A stretch of DNA of 32,225 nt. It comes from Oligella ureolytica DSM 18253. GTDB taxonomy: Bacteria; Pseudomonadota; Gammaproteobacteria; Burkholderiales; Burkholderiaceae_B. A program made the translations under genes and the position numbers. Within the stretch, counting starts at the first letter, position 1; the number at the start of each line of letters is the position of its first letter. Below the pieces are notes generated by a model. The model ran no database searches. It had not been told where the DNA came from and worked only from the letters and a program-made list of their open reading frames with translations. The stretch spans positions 1 to 32,225 of the forward strand of contig NZ_KB892297.1 of the NCBI RefSeq assembly GCF_000373745.1. Reading direction: 5' to 3'. Below are positions 16,917 to 27,746 of the stretch, one piece after another.

Positions 16917-19508
16917 ATGTTAGAAGCATATCGCAAACACGTTGAAGAACGAGCAGCTTTAGGCATCCCTCCTTTAGCCCTCTCTGCACAACAAACTGCA
17001 GACTTAATCGAGTTAATCAAAAACCCACCAGCCGGTGAAGAGCAGTTTTTAGTTGATTTAATCACTTATCGCGTACCCGCCGGTGTTGATAACGCCGCTA
17101 AAGTTAAAGCATCTTACTTAGCTGCTGTTGCCTTTGGCGAAGAAAAAACACCTCTAATCACTCCTGAAAAAGCCACTGAGCTTTTAGGTACGATGCTGGG
17201 TGGCTTTAATATCGCCCCACTCATTCAGTTGTTAGAAAATGAGCAGTTAGGCCAAATCGCTGCTGATGCACTAAAAAACACACTTCTCATGTTCGACGCT
17301 TTCCACGACGTACGTGAAAAAGCTGAAGGCGGCAATAAATTTGCCAAAGAAGTACTACAAAGCTGGGCTGACGCTGAGTGGTTTACCAACCGTAAAGCAG
17401 TTCCTGAGAGCATGAAAATCACCGTATTTAAAGTACCCGGTGAGACTAACACTGACGATTTATCGCCGGCTCCGGACGCTACCACCCGCCCTGACATTCC
17501 AATGCACGCATTAGCCATGCTTAAGAACAAGCGTCCTGACGCAGCATTTGAGCCTGAAGAAGATGGCAAGCGCGGTCCTATCCAGTTTATCGAAAGCCTC
17601 AAAGAAAAAGGCAATCTCGTTGCCTATGTAGGTGACGTTGTCGGTACGGGTTCTTCTCGTAAGTCAGCGACTAACTCAGTCCTCTGGTTTACCGGTGAAG
17701 ACATCCCTTACGTTCCCAACAAGCGCTTCGGCGGTGTGTGTTTAGGCGGCAAGATCGCTCCTATTTTCTACAACACCATGGAAGACGCCGGGGCATTACC
17801 CATCGAGTTAGATGTCTCTCAAATGGAAATGGGCGACGAAATTGAATTACGCCCATACGAAGGTAAAGCTCTTAAAAACGGCGAAGTTATCTCTGAATTC
17901 CAAGTCAAATCAGAGGTGCTTTTTGACGAAGTACAAGCCGGTGGTCGTATTCCTTTAATTATCGGTCGCGGTTTAACAGCTAAAGCACGTGAAGCATTAG
18001 GCTTACCTGCTTCAACCATTTTCCGTTTACCTGAAGAGCCTGCTGATAGCGGCAAGGGCTACACCCTAGCCCAAAAAATGGTTGGTCGCGCATGTGGCTT
18101 ACCTGAGGGCAAAGGCGTACGTCCAGGCACTTATTGTGAACCACGCATGACTTCAGTTGGTAGCCAGGATACTACCGGTCCAATGACGCGTGACGAGCTC
18201 AAAGATTTAGCCTGTCTAGGTTTCTCTGCTGATTTAGTGATGCAGTCCTTCTGTCACACCTCAGCCTATCCTAAACCTGTCGACGTTAAAACTCACCATG
18301 AGTTACCTGACTTCATCAGCACGCGCGGCGGTATTTCACTACGCCCGGGTGATGGTGTAATTCACTCTTGGCTAAACCGTATGTTACTACCTGATACCGT
18401 AGGTACCGGTGGTGACTCTCATACTCGCTTCCCTATTGGTATTAGTTTCCCGGCAGGCTCCGGCTTAGTCGCTTTCGCTGCAGCAACCGGTGTCATGCCT
18501 TTAGATATGCCTGAGTCTGTCCTTGTTCGCTTCAAAGGCGAAATGCAGCCCGGCGTAACCTTACGTGACTTGGTTAATGCGATTCCTTACTATGCAATTA
18601 AAAACGACTTACTCACTGTCGCTAAGCAAGGCAAGAAAAACATTTTCTCCGGCCGTATTCTAGAGATTGAAGGTTTACCTGATCTTAAGGTTGAGCAGGC
18701 ATTTGAATTAAGTGACGCATCTGCAGAGCGTTCAGCTGCCGGTTGTACTGTTCGCTTAAATAAAGAACCAATCATTGAGTACCTAAACTCTAACATCACA
18801 CTATTAAAGTGGATGATTGCCAATGGTTACGAGGATGAGCGTTCATTAGCCCGTCGTATCCGCGGTATGGAAGAGTGGTTAGAAAACCCGCAACTTCTAG
18901 AACCTGATGCAGATGCTGAATACGCTGCCGTTATCGAGATGGATTTAGCAGAAATTCACGAGCCTATCGTTGCTTGCCCTAATGACCCTGATGATGTTAA
19001 GACCTTATCTGATGTCTCTGGCGTGACTATTGATGAAGTGTTTATTGGTAGCTGCATGACCAACATCGGTCACTTCCGTGCCGCTTCAAAACTTCTTGAA
19101 AACAAGCGCGATATTCCTGTTCGCTTATGGGTTGCTCCTCCAACCAAGATGGACCAGAAGCAATTAACCGAAGAAGGTCACTACGGCACCTTCGGTGTTG
19201 CCGGCGCTCGCATTGAGATGCCCGGTTGTTCATTGTGTATGGGTAACCAAGCTCAGGTTAGAGAAGGCGCTACGGTGATGTCTACAAGTACTCGTAACTT
19301 CCCGAACCGCTTAGGTAAAAACAGTAATGTCTACTTAGGTTCAGCGGAATTAGCGGCTATTTGTTCTCGCCTTGGCAAGATCCCTACACGTGAAGAGTAC
19401 CTAGAAAACATGGGTATTATTGACAAAAATAGCGACGAAATCTACCGCTACATGAACTTCAACGAAATTCAGGATTTCCAAGAAGTTGCTGATAGTGTCG
19501 AACTCTAA
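16917..19508 (+). CDS. acnB: Bifunctional aconitate hydratase B
   Basis: An 863-residue cytosolic [4Fe-4S] enzyme isomerising citrate and isocitrate. AcnB proteins can also hydrate 2-methyl-cis-aconitate to 2-methylisocitrate. The N-terminal HEAT-like domain ([22 protein letters not shown]) and the domain order with the swivel domain first are diagnostic of AcnB. Cluster ligands are Cys713 ([11 protein letters not shown]), Cys771 and Cys774 (PGCSLCMGN), within a few residues of the E. coli positions. AGGTG precedes the ATG. It stands alone with its own promoter/operator and terminator, 2.7 kb from prpC, where it could supply the methylisocitrate for PrpB. Confidence 0.97.
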   Translation: MLEAYRKHVEERAALGIPPLALSAQQTADLIELIKNPPAGEEQFLVDLITYRVPAGVDNAAKVKASYLAAVAFGEEKTPLITPEKATELLGTMLGGFNIAPLIQLLENEQLGQIAADALKNTLLMFDAFHDVREKAEGGNKFAKEVLQSWADAEWFTNRKAVPESMKITVFKVPGETNTDDLSPAPDATTRPDIPMHALAMLKNKRPDAAFEPEEDGKRGPIQFIESLKEKGNLVAYVGDVVGTGSSRKSATNSVLWFTGEDIPYVPNKRFGGVCLGGKIAPIFYNTMEDAGALPIELDVSQMEMGDEIELRPYEGKALKNGEVISEFQVKSEVLFDEVQAGGRIPLIIGRGLTAKAREALGLPASTIFRLPEEPADSGKGYTLAQKMVGRACGLPEGKGVRPGTYCEPRMTSVGSQDTTGPMTRDELKDLACLGFSADLVMQSFCHTSAYPKPVDVKTHHELPDFISTRGGISLRPGDGVIHSWLNRMLLPDTVGTGGDSHTRFPIGISFPAGSGLVAFAAATGVMPLDMPESVLVRFKGEMQPGVTLRDLVNAIPYYAIKNDLLTVAKQGKKNIFSGRILEIEGLPDLKVEQAFELSDASAERSAAGCTVRLNKEPIIEYLNSNITLLKWMIANGYEDERSLARRIRGMEEWLENPQLLEPDADAEYAAVIEMDLAEIHEPIVACPNDPDDVKTLSDVSGVTIDEVFIGSCMTNIGHFRAASKLLENKRDIPVRLWVAPPTKMDQKQLTEEGHYGTFGVAGARIEMPGCSLCMGNQAQVREGATVMSTSTRNFPNRLGKNSNVYLGSAELAAICSRLGKIPTREEYLENMGIIDKNSDEIYRYMNFNEIQDFQEVADSVEL

Positions 19509-19545
19509 TTAGTTAAATTAGTATTAGCTACTTTTAGTTCTTTAC

Positions 19546-19582
19546 AAAGGGGTCTGTTCTAGGTAACTGACCCCTTTTTTGA
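19546..19582 (+). terminator. Terminator after acnB
   Basis: AAAGGGGTC (19546-19554) pairs with GACCCCTTT (19569-19577). The stem continues inwards through one mismatch to GTT/AAC and is followed by a run of T. Typical rho-independent structure, 38 bases after the acnB stop. Confidence 0.9.
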
Positions 19583-19751
19583 TTGTTAGTGTAAGTCGCC
19601 GTTTCAATCGAATCGGCTCAAAATATAGTTAATCTTTGAAGAACAACTCATCGTTACCACTAAGCTAAATTATTAGCAGAGCATAATTAAAACGGGTATG
19701 ATTAAAGTAACTATGATTTTTATTTCCTAACTTTTTTCACGTGATTACAAG

Positions 19752-20981
19752 ATGAATGATTTAATTAAAACAAAAATAACTGACTTCCCTGTAGAGGATA
19801 AATTTTCACAGCGTGCAATCAATCTTTCCGGTTCAGTCATCCGCGAAATTCTGAAAGTCACAGAAAGACCGGATGTTATTTCATTTGCCGGTGGACTCCC
19901 TTCACCCAAGGGCTTTCCAAATACCGCTTTACGTGAAGCCTACACCAAAGTATTGACTGACAATCCTGAAGTTGCTTTGCAATATGGCCCGACAGAGGGC
20001 TACCGTCCTTTACGCGAATGGATAGCAGAGGACTTTACCAAACGTGGCGTACCGGTCAATGTCGACGAGGTATTGATTGTTTCCGGTTCGCAGCAGGCCT
20101 TAGACTTATTAGGCAAGCTGTTTATTGATGATGGCTCAAAGATCCTAGTCGAATCGCCTTCTTATTTAGGCGCACTACAATCTTTTTCAGTACAAAATCC
20201 GCACTACGCGACTGTAGAGACTGACGACAAGGGTATGATCCCCGCCGACATCACGGCTGACAAAGCCAAAGATGCCCGATTCATTTACGCCTTACCAAAC
20301 TTCCAAAACCCAACCGGTATCACCATGACACTGGAGCGCCGTCAAGAGTTAGTGGAGACCTGCGCTAAATACGGCTTACCGATTATTGAAGACGACCCTT
20401 ACGGCGAGCTACGCTTCGAGGGCGAGCACCTACCCTCTTTATTAGAGTTAGGGCGCAAGGCCGGCGCAACCGTAATTCGCATGGGCTCTTTTTCTAAAGT
20501 GCTTGCACCGGGTTTACGTCTTGGTTTTGTCGTGGCACCTGTGCCGGTTATTAACAAGATGGTTCAGCTCAAACAAGCCACTGACTTACACACTCAAACC
20601 ATTTCGCAAATGGCTGTGTATGAAGCCATTAAGGGCGAGTTTTTCGATCAGCATTTGCCGGCCGTGCGTGAGTTATATCGTAAGCAATGTCATTTTATGC
20701 TTGACGCACTGAGCGAGCACTTTCCGGCTAACTGCAAATGGACTCGTCCTACCGGCGGTATGTTTATTTGGGCAAGCATGCCGGAGCATATTGATACCGC
20801 CTCGATCCTTCCCCAAGTGGTTGAAGAATGCAAGGTGGCTTATGTACCCGGTATGCCGTTTTATACAGACCTCAGCAAAGCCCCTAAAAACAATCTACGC
20901 TTAAGCTTTGTGACGGTAGCTGAGAACAAAATTCAACAAGGTATTAGTAGTTTAGGTAACTTTATTAAGAACTTATCCTAA
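19752..20981 (+). CDS. PLP-dependent class I/II aminotransferase
   Basis: A 409-residue fold-type I aminotransferase of the group that includes LysN (2-aminoadipate) and MocR-related transaminases. SFAGGLPSPKGFP is at 44-56 and QYGPTEGYRPLREW at 77-90. SGSQQALDLLG forms the phosphate-binding region. NFQNPTG (183-189) supplies the PLP-ring asparagine, EDDPYGELRFEG the Asp and Tyr217, and SFSKVLAPGLRLGF the PLP lysine, Lys249. NNLRLSF near the end has the substrate-carboxylate arginine. There is no GntR domain, so it is an enzyme, not a regulator. The true amino donor is unknown. It sits between acnB and acnA but is separated from both by intergenic regions, so no metabolic link is claimed. No clear Shine-Dalgarno sequence precedes the ATG. 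Confidence 0.88.
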   Translation: MNDLIKTKITDFPVEDKFSQRAINLSGSVIREILKVTERPDVISFAGGLPSPKGFPNTALREAYTKVLTDNPEVALQYGPTEGYRPLREWIAEDFTKRGVPVNVDEVLIVSGSQQALDLLGKLFIDDGSKILVESPSYLGALQSFSVQNPHYATVETDDKGMIPADITADKAKDARFIYALPNFQNPTGITMTLERRQELVETCAKYGLPIIEDDPYGELRFEGEHLPSLLELGRKAGATVIRMGSFSKVLAPGLRLGFVVAPVPVINKMVQLKQATDLHTQTISQMAVYEAIKGEFFDQHLPAVRELYRKQCHFMLDALSEHFPANCKWTRPTGGMFIWASMPEHIDTASILPQVVEECKVAYVPGMPFYTDLSKAPKNNLRLSFVTVAENKIQQGISSLGNFIKNLS

Positions 20982-20986
20982 ATCAG

Positions 20987-21008
20987 ACCGAGACCTGACG
21001 CTCTCGGT
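20987..21008 (+). terminator. Hairpin after the aminotransferase, possible weak terminator
   Basis: A perfect 7-bp stem, ACCGAGA and TCTCGGT, with an 8-base loop, beginning 6 bases after the stop codon. Only TCCTG follows rather than a T run, so termination would be weak and acnA may receive readthrough. Confidence 0.45.
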
Positions 21009-21072
21009 TCCTGCTCGATACACTTTAAAACGTCTTAATACATGTTAACGAATTAATCAAAAGGAGTAAAAG

Positions 21073-23787
21073 ATGGTTTATAGCAATACATTAAAAGATC
21101 TTGGGCTCAAAAATGCTCAAGGTTCTTATTATTCACTGCCTGAACTGGGCAAAGTCTTAGGAACAGAGGTTAATCGCCTACCCCATTCTATTCGGATTGT
21201 GCTTGAGTCTGTGCTGCGCAACTTTGACGGTCAGCGTATTACAGAAGAGCACGTCAAGCAAGTCGCTAATTGGGAGCCAAATGCCAAGCGCGTTGATGAA
21301 ATTCCTTTTGTTGTTGCTCGCGTTGTATTACAAGACTTTACCGGCGTACCGTTACTAGCTGATATTGCCGCCATGCGTGGTGTTGCACAGAAAAACGGCC
21401 ATAACCCTAAGCTAATTGAGCCAATGGTTCCGGTCGATTTAGTCGTTGATCACTCAGTGATGATTGATTATTTTGGCACCGAAAATGCGCTCGACCTCAA
21501 TATGAAAGTTGAGTTTGAGCGTAACCGCGAACGTTATGAGTTTATGAAATGGGGTATGCAGGCCTTTGATACCTTTGGCGTGGTGCCTCCCGGTTTTGGT
21601 ATTGTGCATCAGGTCAACCTCGAGTATTTTGCCCGCGGTGTTTATAAAGACAAAAATAATGTTTATTACCCCGACAGCTTAGTAGGTACTGACAGCCATA
21701 CGACAATGATTAACGGTATTGGTGTGGTTGGTTGGGGCGTTGGCGGTATTGAGGCCGAAGCTGCCATGCTCGGCCAACCTGTCTACATCCTTACTCCTGA
21801 TGTGATTGGTGTTGAGCTTAGCGGCCAACTAAACCCCGGTGTGACTGCCACTGACTTAGTTCTGACGGTCACCAATATGCTACGCGCTGCAAATGTCGTG
21901 GGTAAATTCGTTGAATTCTGCGGTGAGGGCACCGCCAGCTTAACTGTGCCTGACCGTGCCACCATCGCTAATATGGCACCAGAATATGGTGCAACCATGG
22001 GCTTCTTCCCTGTCGATGAAAAAACCATCGATTATTTCCGATACACCGGTCGTACAGACGAAGAAGTTGAAGCGTTTAAAGCCTATTTCAGCGCCCAAGA
22101 AATGTTTGGCGTGCCAAACGCATCAGATATTGACTACACCAAGTTATTGAAACTTGATTTAAGCTCAATCGTGCCGTCAGTTGCCGGTCCTAAGCGTCCA
22201 CAAGACTTAATTAAACTGACTGATGTTAAATCTACCTTTGATGACTTATTTTCTAAATCTTCTTCAGAGGACGGCTTTAATAAAAATCCTGACACCTTAA
22301 CTGAAGAGTATCTTGTAGAAGGCAAAGATGGTCTCACATTAAAAAATGGTGACATTTTAATCGCAGCGATTACTTCTTGTACCAATACGTCTAACCCAAG
22401 CGTACTTATTGCCGCCGGTTTAGTCGCTAAAAAAGCAGTCGAGTTAGGGCTCAAGGTTAATCCTAAGGTCAAGACATCACTTGCTCCCGGCTCTCGTGTT
22501 GTGACCAGATACTTAACTGAAACCGGTTTGTTACCCTATTTAGAAGAACTTGGCTTCGATGTGGCAGCCTACGGCTGTACTACGTGTATTGGTAATGCCG
22601 GTGACCTAGCTCCAGAGCTCAACAAAGCCATCACTAATAATGAGTTGGTTTGTTCAGCCGTACTCTCCGGTAACCGTAACTTTGAGGCACGTATTCACCC
22701 TAACATCAAGGCTAACTTCTTAGCGTCACCTCCACTTGTCGTCGCTTATGCCTTAGCGGGTACGGTTCGTCGTGACCTTTATAAAGATCCTATCGGTCTA
22801 AGTAGTGATGGCCCGGTGTATCTCAAAGACATTTGGCCAACCATCGATGAGGTTCGCGAATTAGCTAACTACGCAATGAACCCCGAAGCTTATCGCGAAA
22901 ACTACGAGCGCATTAAGACCGATCCGGGTGAGCTATGGAATAAAATCGAAGGTGTAAGCGGTGATGTTTATAGTTGGCCCGAGTCCACCTATATTGCTGA
23001 GCCACCATTCTTTGACGACTTTTCTATGACGCCTGGTGCCATCCCTGTCGTTAAAGGCGCTCGCGCTTTAGGTATTTTCGGTGACTCCGTCACCACAGAC
23101 CACATTTCTCCGGCAGGTAGCATTGCTGAGCATTCGCCCGCTGGTACTTGGTTAAAAGAAAACAATGTCAAAAAGCCTGACTTTAACAGCTATGGTTCAC
23201 GCCGTGGTAACCATGAGATCATGATGCGAGGTACATTTGCTAACGTGCGCATCAAAAACTTAATGATTCCACCATTGCCTAACGGTGCTCTTCATGAAGG
23301 TGGCGACACCATTCACAAACCGAGCGGCGAGCTAATGCCTATCTTTACGGCTGCCATGCTGTACCAATCTGAAAATACACCTACGGTAGTTTTCGGAGGT
23401 GAGGAATATGGTACCGGCTCATCTCGTGACTGGGCTGCCAAAGGCACTCTGCTACTTGGTGTCAAAGCAGTCATTGCCCGCAGCTATGAGCGCATTCACC
23501 GCAGTAACTTAGTGGGTATGGGTGTATTACCATTACAATTCCAAGGTGATGACAGCATCGAAAGCCTAGGTATCACAGGTGACGAAACCTACGATATCTC
23601 CGGCTTAGAAGGCGGCATCAAGCCTCAACAAGAGGTGACACTAACTATTCATCGCGAAAATGGCACCTCGCAGGATGTGAAGTTATTACTAAGAATTGAT
23701 ACACCGATTGAAGTTGAGTATTACGAGCATGGCGGTATTTTACCGTTTGTTCTACGCGACCTTTTGTCAACTGACCAAGCGGTTTAA
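21073..23787 (+). CDS. acnA: Aconitate hydratase A
   Basis: A 904-residue monomeric [4Fe-4S] aconitase of the AcnA/IRP type. The cluster ligands are Cys436 ([14 protein letters not shown]), Cys502 and Cys505 ([11 protein letters not shown]), at virtually the E. coli AcnA positions. [26 protein letters not shown] and the C-terminal [16 protein letters not shown] and [15 protein letters not shown] blocks are intact. The length and the N-terminus ([30 protein letters not shown]) fit AcnA rather than the shorter methylcitrate dehydratase AcnD. AAGGAG lies upstream of the ATG. A weak GTCTTAA half-site (21032-21038) resembles the acnB heptad, but I do not count it as an operator. Confidence 0.96.
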   Translation: MVYSNTLKDLGLKNAQGSYYSLPELGKVLGTEVNRLPHSIRIVLESVLRNFDGQRITEEHVKQVANWEPNAKRVDEIPFVVARVVLQDFTGVPLLADIAAMRGVAQKNGHNPKLIEPMVPVDLVVDHSVMIDYFGTENALDLNMKVEFERNRERYEFMKWGMQAFDTFGVVPPGFGIVHQVNLEYFARGVYKDKNNVYYPDSLVGTDSHTTMINGIGVVGWGVGGIEAEAAMLGQPVYILTPDVIGVELSGQLNPGVTATDLVLTVTNMLRAANVVGKFVEFCGEGTASLTVPDRATIANMAPEYGATMGFFPVDEKTIDYFRYTGRTDEEVEAFKAYFSAQEMFGVPNASDIDYTKLLKLDLSSIVPSVAGPKRPQDLIKLTDVKSTFDDLFSKSSSEDGFNKNPDTLTEEYLVEGKDGLTLKNGDILIAAITSCTNTSNPSVLIAAGLVAKKAVELGLKVNPKVKTSLAPGSRVVTRYLTETGLLPYLEELGFDVAAYGCTTCIGNAGDLAPELNKAITNNELVCSAVLSGNRNFEARIHPNIKANFLASPPLVVAYALAGTVRRDLYKDPIGLSSDGPVYLKDIWPTIDEVRELANYAMNPEAYRENYERIKTDPGELWNKIEGVSGDVYSWPESTYIAEPPFFDDFSMTPGAIPVVKGARALGIFGDSVTTDHISPAGSIAEHSPAGTWLKENNVKKPDFNSYGSRRGNHEIMMRGTFANVRIKNLMIPPLPNGALHEGGDTIHKPSGELMPIFTAAMLYQSENTPTVVFGGEEYGTGSSRDWAAKGTLLLGVKAVIARSYERIHRSNLVGMGVLPLQFQGDDSIESLGITGDETYDISGLEGGIKPQQEVTLTIHRENGTSQDVKLLLRIDTPIEVEYYEHGGILPFVLRDLLSTDQAV

Positions 23788-23831
23788 ACTCAACTTTTTG
23801 TATTACAATCATTTTAACTTTGGTTAATCAT

Positions 23832-23871
23832 AGGGTTTCGGAATGACCATATTTCGAAACCCTCATTTTTT
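23832..23871 (+). terminator. Terminator after acnA
   Basis: A 9-bp stem, AGGGTTTCG (23832-23840) and CGAAACCCT (23855-23863), with a 14-base loop, followed by CATTTTTT. It lies 45 bases beyond the acnA stop. Confidence 0.9.
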
Positions 23872-23885
23872 AATGATTAGACAAC

Positions 23886-25010
23886 GTGCACATACTACCT
23901 AAAACCATTGATATTTTTTGTCGTGTCATCGATAATTTTGGCGATATCGGCGTCTGTTGGCGCCTTGCTCAAAGCCTGCCGACTGAGCCTACAATCCGCT
24001 TATGGGTAGATGACCTAATCAGTTTTAATAAAATAGAACCGGCACTCGCCCCCAATCTCTGCCGACAGAAGCTCAACGGCATTGAGATCAATCATTGGCA
24101 CAAGCAAATAACCGAATGGCAGGCAGCTGATTTGGTCATCGAAGCCTTTGCATGTGACTTGCCTGATGCGTATTTACAGGCAATGAAAGGTCACACTCAG
24201 TGTTGGTTAAACTTAGATTATTTAAGCGCAGAGAAATGGGTTGAGGCCTTTCATCGACAGCCATCGATACAAGCAAATGGCGTGCCTAAGTATTTCTTTT
24301 TCCCCGGTTTCACCAAAAAAACCGGTGGCTTATTAAGACTGCACCAGCTGATTCATAATGAGCAAGAAAAACATAGCTTTTTAAAAACGCTACTTCCTGC
24401 CGAGGCTTATGCTTTTTATCAAACTAAAAAACCTGTGCTAATTAATTTATTTTGCTATGCTCATGCCCCTATCGATGCCTTGCTAAGCGCACTGCCTAAA
24501 GATAAAGCGGTGATGATTGTGCTGGCTGACTCAGTAGCTCCTCAATTAGAAACACTTGCCAAGACATTAAATTCAACTGCCTATATTCAACGCCTCAATT
24601 TTATCGTGCAAAATGATTATGACCACTTATTACAAGCTGCCGATATCAATTTGGTTCGTGGCGAAGACAGCTTTGTACAAGCCCACTGGGCTGAAAAGCC
24701 GATGCTATGGCACATTTACCCTCAAGATGAGGCACACCATCTACACAAATTAAATGCATGGCTTGAGACTATTAGCGCCCCCACATGGTTACGCAATCTC
24801 AATAATTTGTGGAACCAACTTGGTCATACTCAATCTGAAGCAAAGCAACGAAAGGAATTTATTGACCTATTTGCCAACTATGCTTTTGATACAACAGGCT
24901 CAGCAGAATGGTTATCTTTTCAAAACAGTCTACATAAGCAACTTGATAAGCAACCGTCCTTGTCAAAGCAAATAGTCGATTTTTATGAAGAGTGCCTAAA
25001 AAAAAGCTAA
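23886..25010 (+). CDS. earP: Elongation factor P arginine rhamnosyltransferase
   Basis: A 374-residue inverting GT-B glycosyltransferase that adds rhamnose from TDP-rhamnose to Arg32 of EF-P, needed for relief of ribosome stalling at polyproline. The family signature IFCRVIDNFGDIGVCWRLAQSL (residues 10-31) includes Asp16 and Asp20. The nucleotide-sugar motif RGEDSFVQAHWAEKPMLWHIYPQDEAHHLHKL begins at residue 258. The start is GTG at 23886; no in-frame ATG lies upstream before a stop. There is no strong ribosome-binding site. Its target, efp, follows 99 bases downstream on the same strand, and EF-P has the arginine it modifies. Confidence 0.95.
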   Translation: MHILPKTIDIFCRVIDNFGDIGVCWRLAQSLPTEPTIRLWVDDLISFNKIEPALAPNLCRQKLNGIEINHWHKQITEWQAADLVIEAFACDLPDAYLQAMKGHTQCWLNLDYLSAEKWVEAFHRQPSIQANGVPKYFFFPGFTKKTGGLLRLHQLIHNEQEKHSFLKTLLPAEAYAFYQTKKPVLINLFCYAHAPIDALLSALPKDKAVMIVLADSVAPQLETLAKTLNSTAYIQRLNFIVQNDYDHLLQAADINLVRGEDSFVQAHWAEKPMLWHIYPQDEAHHLHKLNAWLETISAPTWLRNLNNLWNQLGHTQSEAKQRKEFIDLFANYAFDTTGSAEWLSFQNSLHKQLDKQPSLSKQIVDFYEECLKKS

Positions 25011-25049
25011 AATAGCGTTAATTGTTTCAGTACAGAATCCAATCATATT

Positions 25050-25061
25050 CCGCTCGAGCGG
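25050..25061. other. Perfect 12-bp palindrome upstream of efp
   Basis: CCGCTCGAGCGG, GC-rich in an AT-rich intergenic region, between earP and efp. It has no loop bases, so it is more likely a protein site than a terminator, but no evidence beyond symmetry supports this. Confidence 0.4.
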
Positions 25062-25109
25062 TCTATTTAAATTCGAGTTTTTATATCTATCCCTTCGGAG
25101 AGTTTCATA

Positions 25110-25664
25110 ATGAAAAGCGCACAAGAATTACGCGTAGGTAACGTGGCCATGGTTGATGGTCAACCACTAGTAGTACAAAAATCAGAATATAACAAATCAG
25201 GTCGTAACTCTGCGGTTGTTAAGTTTAGATTCAGAAACCTGCTAACCGGCACAGCGAGTGAGTCTGTTTTCAAAGCTGACGAGAAGTTTGATGTTGTCAC
25301 TTTGGAAAAAAAAGCATGTACTTATTCTTATTTTGCGGAACCTATGTATGTTTTTATGGACGAAGAGTATAACCAATACGAAATCGACCAAGAGAGCATG
25401 GGTGAAGCACTTAACGTGCTAGAAGAAGGCATGGAAGCTGAGGTTGTGTTCTACGAAGAGCGCCCTATTTCGGTTGAACTACCTAATTCTATCGTTCGCG
25501 AAATCCTTTATACCGAACCAGCGGTCAAGGGTGACACTTCCGGTAAAGTGATGAAACCGGCTCGCATTGGTGAAACATTTGAAATTTCAGTCCCTGCTTT
25601 CTGCAATATCGGTGACAAAATTGAAATTGATACACGTACTTGGGAATATCGCAATCGCGTATAA
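25110..25664 (+). CDS. efp: Translation elongation factor P
   Basis: A 184-residue EF-P, the ribosome-binding factor that promotes peptide bonds between consecutive prolines. The tip of domain I reads [20 protein letters not shown] with Arg32, rather than the Lys34 of the lysylated type. This is the EarP-dependent rhamnosyl-arginine class and agrees with the adjacent earP. The KOW-like N-terminal domain and two OB domains (ending [20 protein letters not shown]) are complete. GGAGAG lies upstream of the ATG. Confidence 0.97.
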   Translation: MKSAQELRVGNVAMVDGQPLVVQKSEYNKSGRNSAVVKFRFRNLLTGTASESVFKADEKFDVVTLEKKACTYSYFAEPMYVFMDEEYNQYEIDQESMGEALNVLEEGMEAEVVFYEERPISVELPNSIVREILYTEPAVKGDTSGKVMKPARIGETFEISVPAFCNIGDKIEIDTRTWEYRNRV

Positions 25665-25712
25665 ACTCAACTCGTATAAGCCAAATTAACACAAGCAATT
25701 AAAGGAGCCTCC

Positions 25713-26513
25713 ATGAGTGCCATTAATATTCTTCAACGCATCTTAGGTAATATAGGTAGTAACACCTCCAATAGCGGAAATAGCGGCAATCAGGGAGGCT
25801 TAGGCAATTTAGGCGGTGGCCTGGGTGGCAGCTTAGGTGGTATTGCAGGCAATATCCTAGGTCAAATCAAAGATAACTTTGGTCGCGAAGACACCGGCAG
25901 CTCTCAGTCCGGCTCAAAAATCCTCTCTAAAAATGATCAAATGGCTCTTGGCGCCGGTGCGCTTGCCGTCCTACTAGGTCGCCGCAATGATAGCGATCTG
26001 GTGCAAATGGGCGGTTTAGCTGCCTTGGGTACGGTTGCTTTTCGTGCCTATCAGCGTTGGCAATCACAGCAGCAAAACGCTGTAGACATCGCACACGCTG
26101 GCCCTTGGTTTGCCAATACAGCAGAAGGTCAAGACATCAGGCAATTAGATGAGGCAACTCAAGAGCAAAGCAGTCGCGCGCTCATTGCAGCGATTATTTT
26201 AGCTGCCCGTGCCGATGGCCATGTTGATGCAGAAGAGCAAGCTTTTATTGAAGAGCAAACTCAACACGTCGCTACCGCAGAAGAAAGGGCTTGGATGGGC
26301 CGCTTATTTAACGGACCCGTTGATCCTAGTGAGGTCAGTAAGTATGTCGACTCTCCGGCAATGGCTAGCCAAGTATACGCTTTGAGTTTAGCCGTCCTAA
26401 CTGAGCCAAACTTTATGGAACGTAGCTATTTAGATGAACTGGCTCGCCAATTAAGCATCACTGAAGAGCTTAAACAAGAGCTCCAGCAAGAGCTACAAAA
26501 GCAAGTCGCCTAG
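25713..26513 (+). CDS. YebE-like DUF533 protein with TerB-like domain
   Basis: A 266-residue protein of the DUF533/YebE group. Residues 25-55 are a low-complexity Gly/Asn/Ser/Leu segment (runs of GGLGN and LGG). A hydrophobic stretch follows at about 75-95 (MALGAGALAVLLGRR), a likely membrane helix. The TerB-like helical domain (AIILAARADGHVDAEEQAFIEEQ, with its acidic residues) occupies about 150-255. The function of the family is unknown; E. coli YebE is an inner-membrane protein linked to envelope stress. AAGGAG lies before the ATG. It is 48 bases after efp, perhaps co-transcribed. Confidence 0.85.
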   Translation: MSAINILQRILGNIGSNTSNSGNSGNQGGLGNLGGGLGGSLGGIAGNILGQIKDNFGREDTGSSQSGSKILSKNDQMALGAGALAVLLGRRNDSDLVQMGGLAALGTVAFRAYQRWQSQQQNAVDIAHAGPWFANTAEGQDIRQLDEATQEQSSRALIAAIILAARADGHVDAEEQAFIEEQTQHVATAEERAWMGRLFNGPVDPSEVSKYVDSPAMASQVYALSLAVLTEPNFMERSYLDELARQLSITEELKQELQQELQKQVA

Positions 26514-26540
26514 CACCTGCATAATAGACTTAGCTGAACA

Positions 26541-26576
26541 AAACGCGTCCTTCAAGTCGAAGCGACGCGTTTTTGT
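26541..26576 (+). terminator. Terminator after the YebE-like gene
   Basis: AAACGCGTC (26541-26549) pairs with GACGCGTTT (26564-26572), with a nested CTTC/GAAG stem, ending in a T tract. It lies 28 bases after the stop, before the convergent acyl-CoA dehydrogenase gene. Confidence 0.9.
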
Positions 26577-26609
26577 GGTTGATGCGTTGCGTAGGCCATC
26601 GCCTATAGC

Positions 26610-27746
26610 CTATAGTCCACGAGCAATAATCAAACGCTGAATTTCACTCGTCCCCTCATAAATTTGAGTAATACGCGCATCGCGATAATACTTCTGGACC
26701 AGATAATCAGATAAAAATCCGTAGCCGCCATGTATTTGAATCGCTTCGCTACAGACCTTTTCAGCAATTTCTGAGGCATATAATTTTGCCTGTGACGCTT
26801 CCGACAAACAAGGTAGGCCCTGAGTCTTCATACTCGCGGCATTAAGCGTTAATAAGCGGGCCGCGTTAACCATCACCGTCATATTGGCTAATTTATCGGC
26901 AATGCTTGGATGCTGAGTTAATGGCTTACCAAATTGCTCACGCTCATTGGCGTATTGGATGGCCGCTTCAAGCGCTGCTCGAGCAATACCAACGGCCTGT
27001 GCAGCAATCCCAATACGGCCATTTTCTAAATTAGCAAGTGCAATGGATAAACCTTTGCCCTCTTCACCCAGCAACATATCAGAAGATAACTCACAATTGT
27101 CCAAGCTTACTGCACAGGTATCGGATGCCTTAATTCCAAGCTTATCCTCAACGCGCGTCACCTGATAACCCGGATTATCGGTCGGCACAATAAACGCACT
27201 AATTCCGCGCTTACCTTGACCGGGAACCGTGACTGCAAACACATTGGCCACGCCTGCACGCTTACCGTTGGTGACGAACTGCTTGCTACCATTTAGTAGC
27301 CATTTATCACCCTCACGTGTCGCACGGGTTTTAAGATTATGAGCCTCTGAGCCTGCTTGAGGTTCGGTAAGACAAAAAGCGCCAATAATCTCACCACTAC
27401 ACATACGCGGTAGCCATTCCTGCTTTTGCTGCTCATTACCGCTATTTAGAATCGTACCGCAACCTACTGAGCTATGTACGCTCATCATCGTCGCCATCGC
27501 GGCATCTGCTGCGGCAATCTCCTCAATCACAAGGGCGTAAGCAATATAGTCACTATAACTACCACCGTACTCCTCCGGCACCACCATACCCAAGAAGCCC
27601 AACTCACCCATTTGCTTAATGACATCATCGCCAAGCCAAGCGGCGGCTTCCCACTCAAGTGCTTTGGGAGCGATCTCATTTTGAGCAAAATCGCGCGCCA
27701 TATCACGCATCATGATATGGTCTTCACTTAACGTTGTATTGAACAT
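26610..27746 (-). CDS. Acyl-CoA dehydrogenase (probably isobutyryl-CoA type)
   Basis: A 378-residue flavoenzyme introducing a C2-C3 double bond in acyl-CoA. It has [20 protein letters not shown], the [10 protein letters not shown] block, [43 protein letters not shown] and the catalytic Glu364 in IYEGTSEIQ. The start codon follows the mmsB stop codon with no gap (TAG then ATG), and AGGAGGG lies inside the end of mmsB, so the two are translationally coupled. That partner suggests isobutyryl-CoA dehydrogenase in valine breakdown, but the specificity cannot be read from sequence by eye; other branched or short-chain substrates are possible. Confidence 0.9.
   Translation of the reverse strand: MFNTTLSEDHIMMRDMARDFAQNEIAPKALEWEAAAWLGDDVIKQMGELGFLGMVVPEEYGGSYSDYIAYALVIEEIAAADAAMATMMSVHSSVGCGTILNSGNEQQKQEWLPRMCSGEIIGAFCLTEPQAGSEAHNLKTRATREGDKWLLNGSKQFVTNGKRAGVANVFAVTVPGQGKRGISAFIVPTDNPGYQVTRVEDKLGIKASDTCAVSLDNCELSSDMLLGEEGKGLSIALANLENGRIGIAAQAVGIARAALEAAIQYANEREQFGKPLTQHPSIADKLANMTVMVNAARLLTLNAASMKTQGLPCLSEASQAKLYASEIAEKVCSEAIQIHGGYGFLSDYLVQKYYRDARITQIYEGTSEIQRLIIARGL

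Noticed and set aside
21032-21038. GTCTTAA upstream of acnA as another heptad operator
   Set aside because: It is a single imperfect half-site with no second copy nearby; likely chance.
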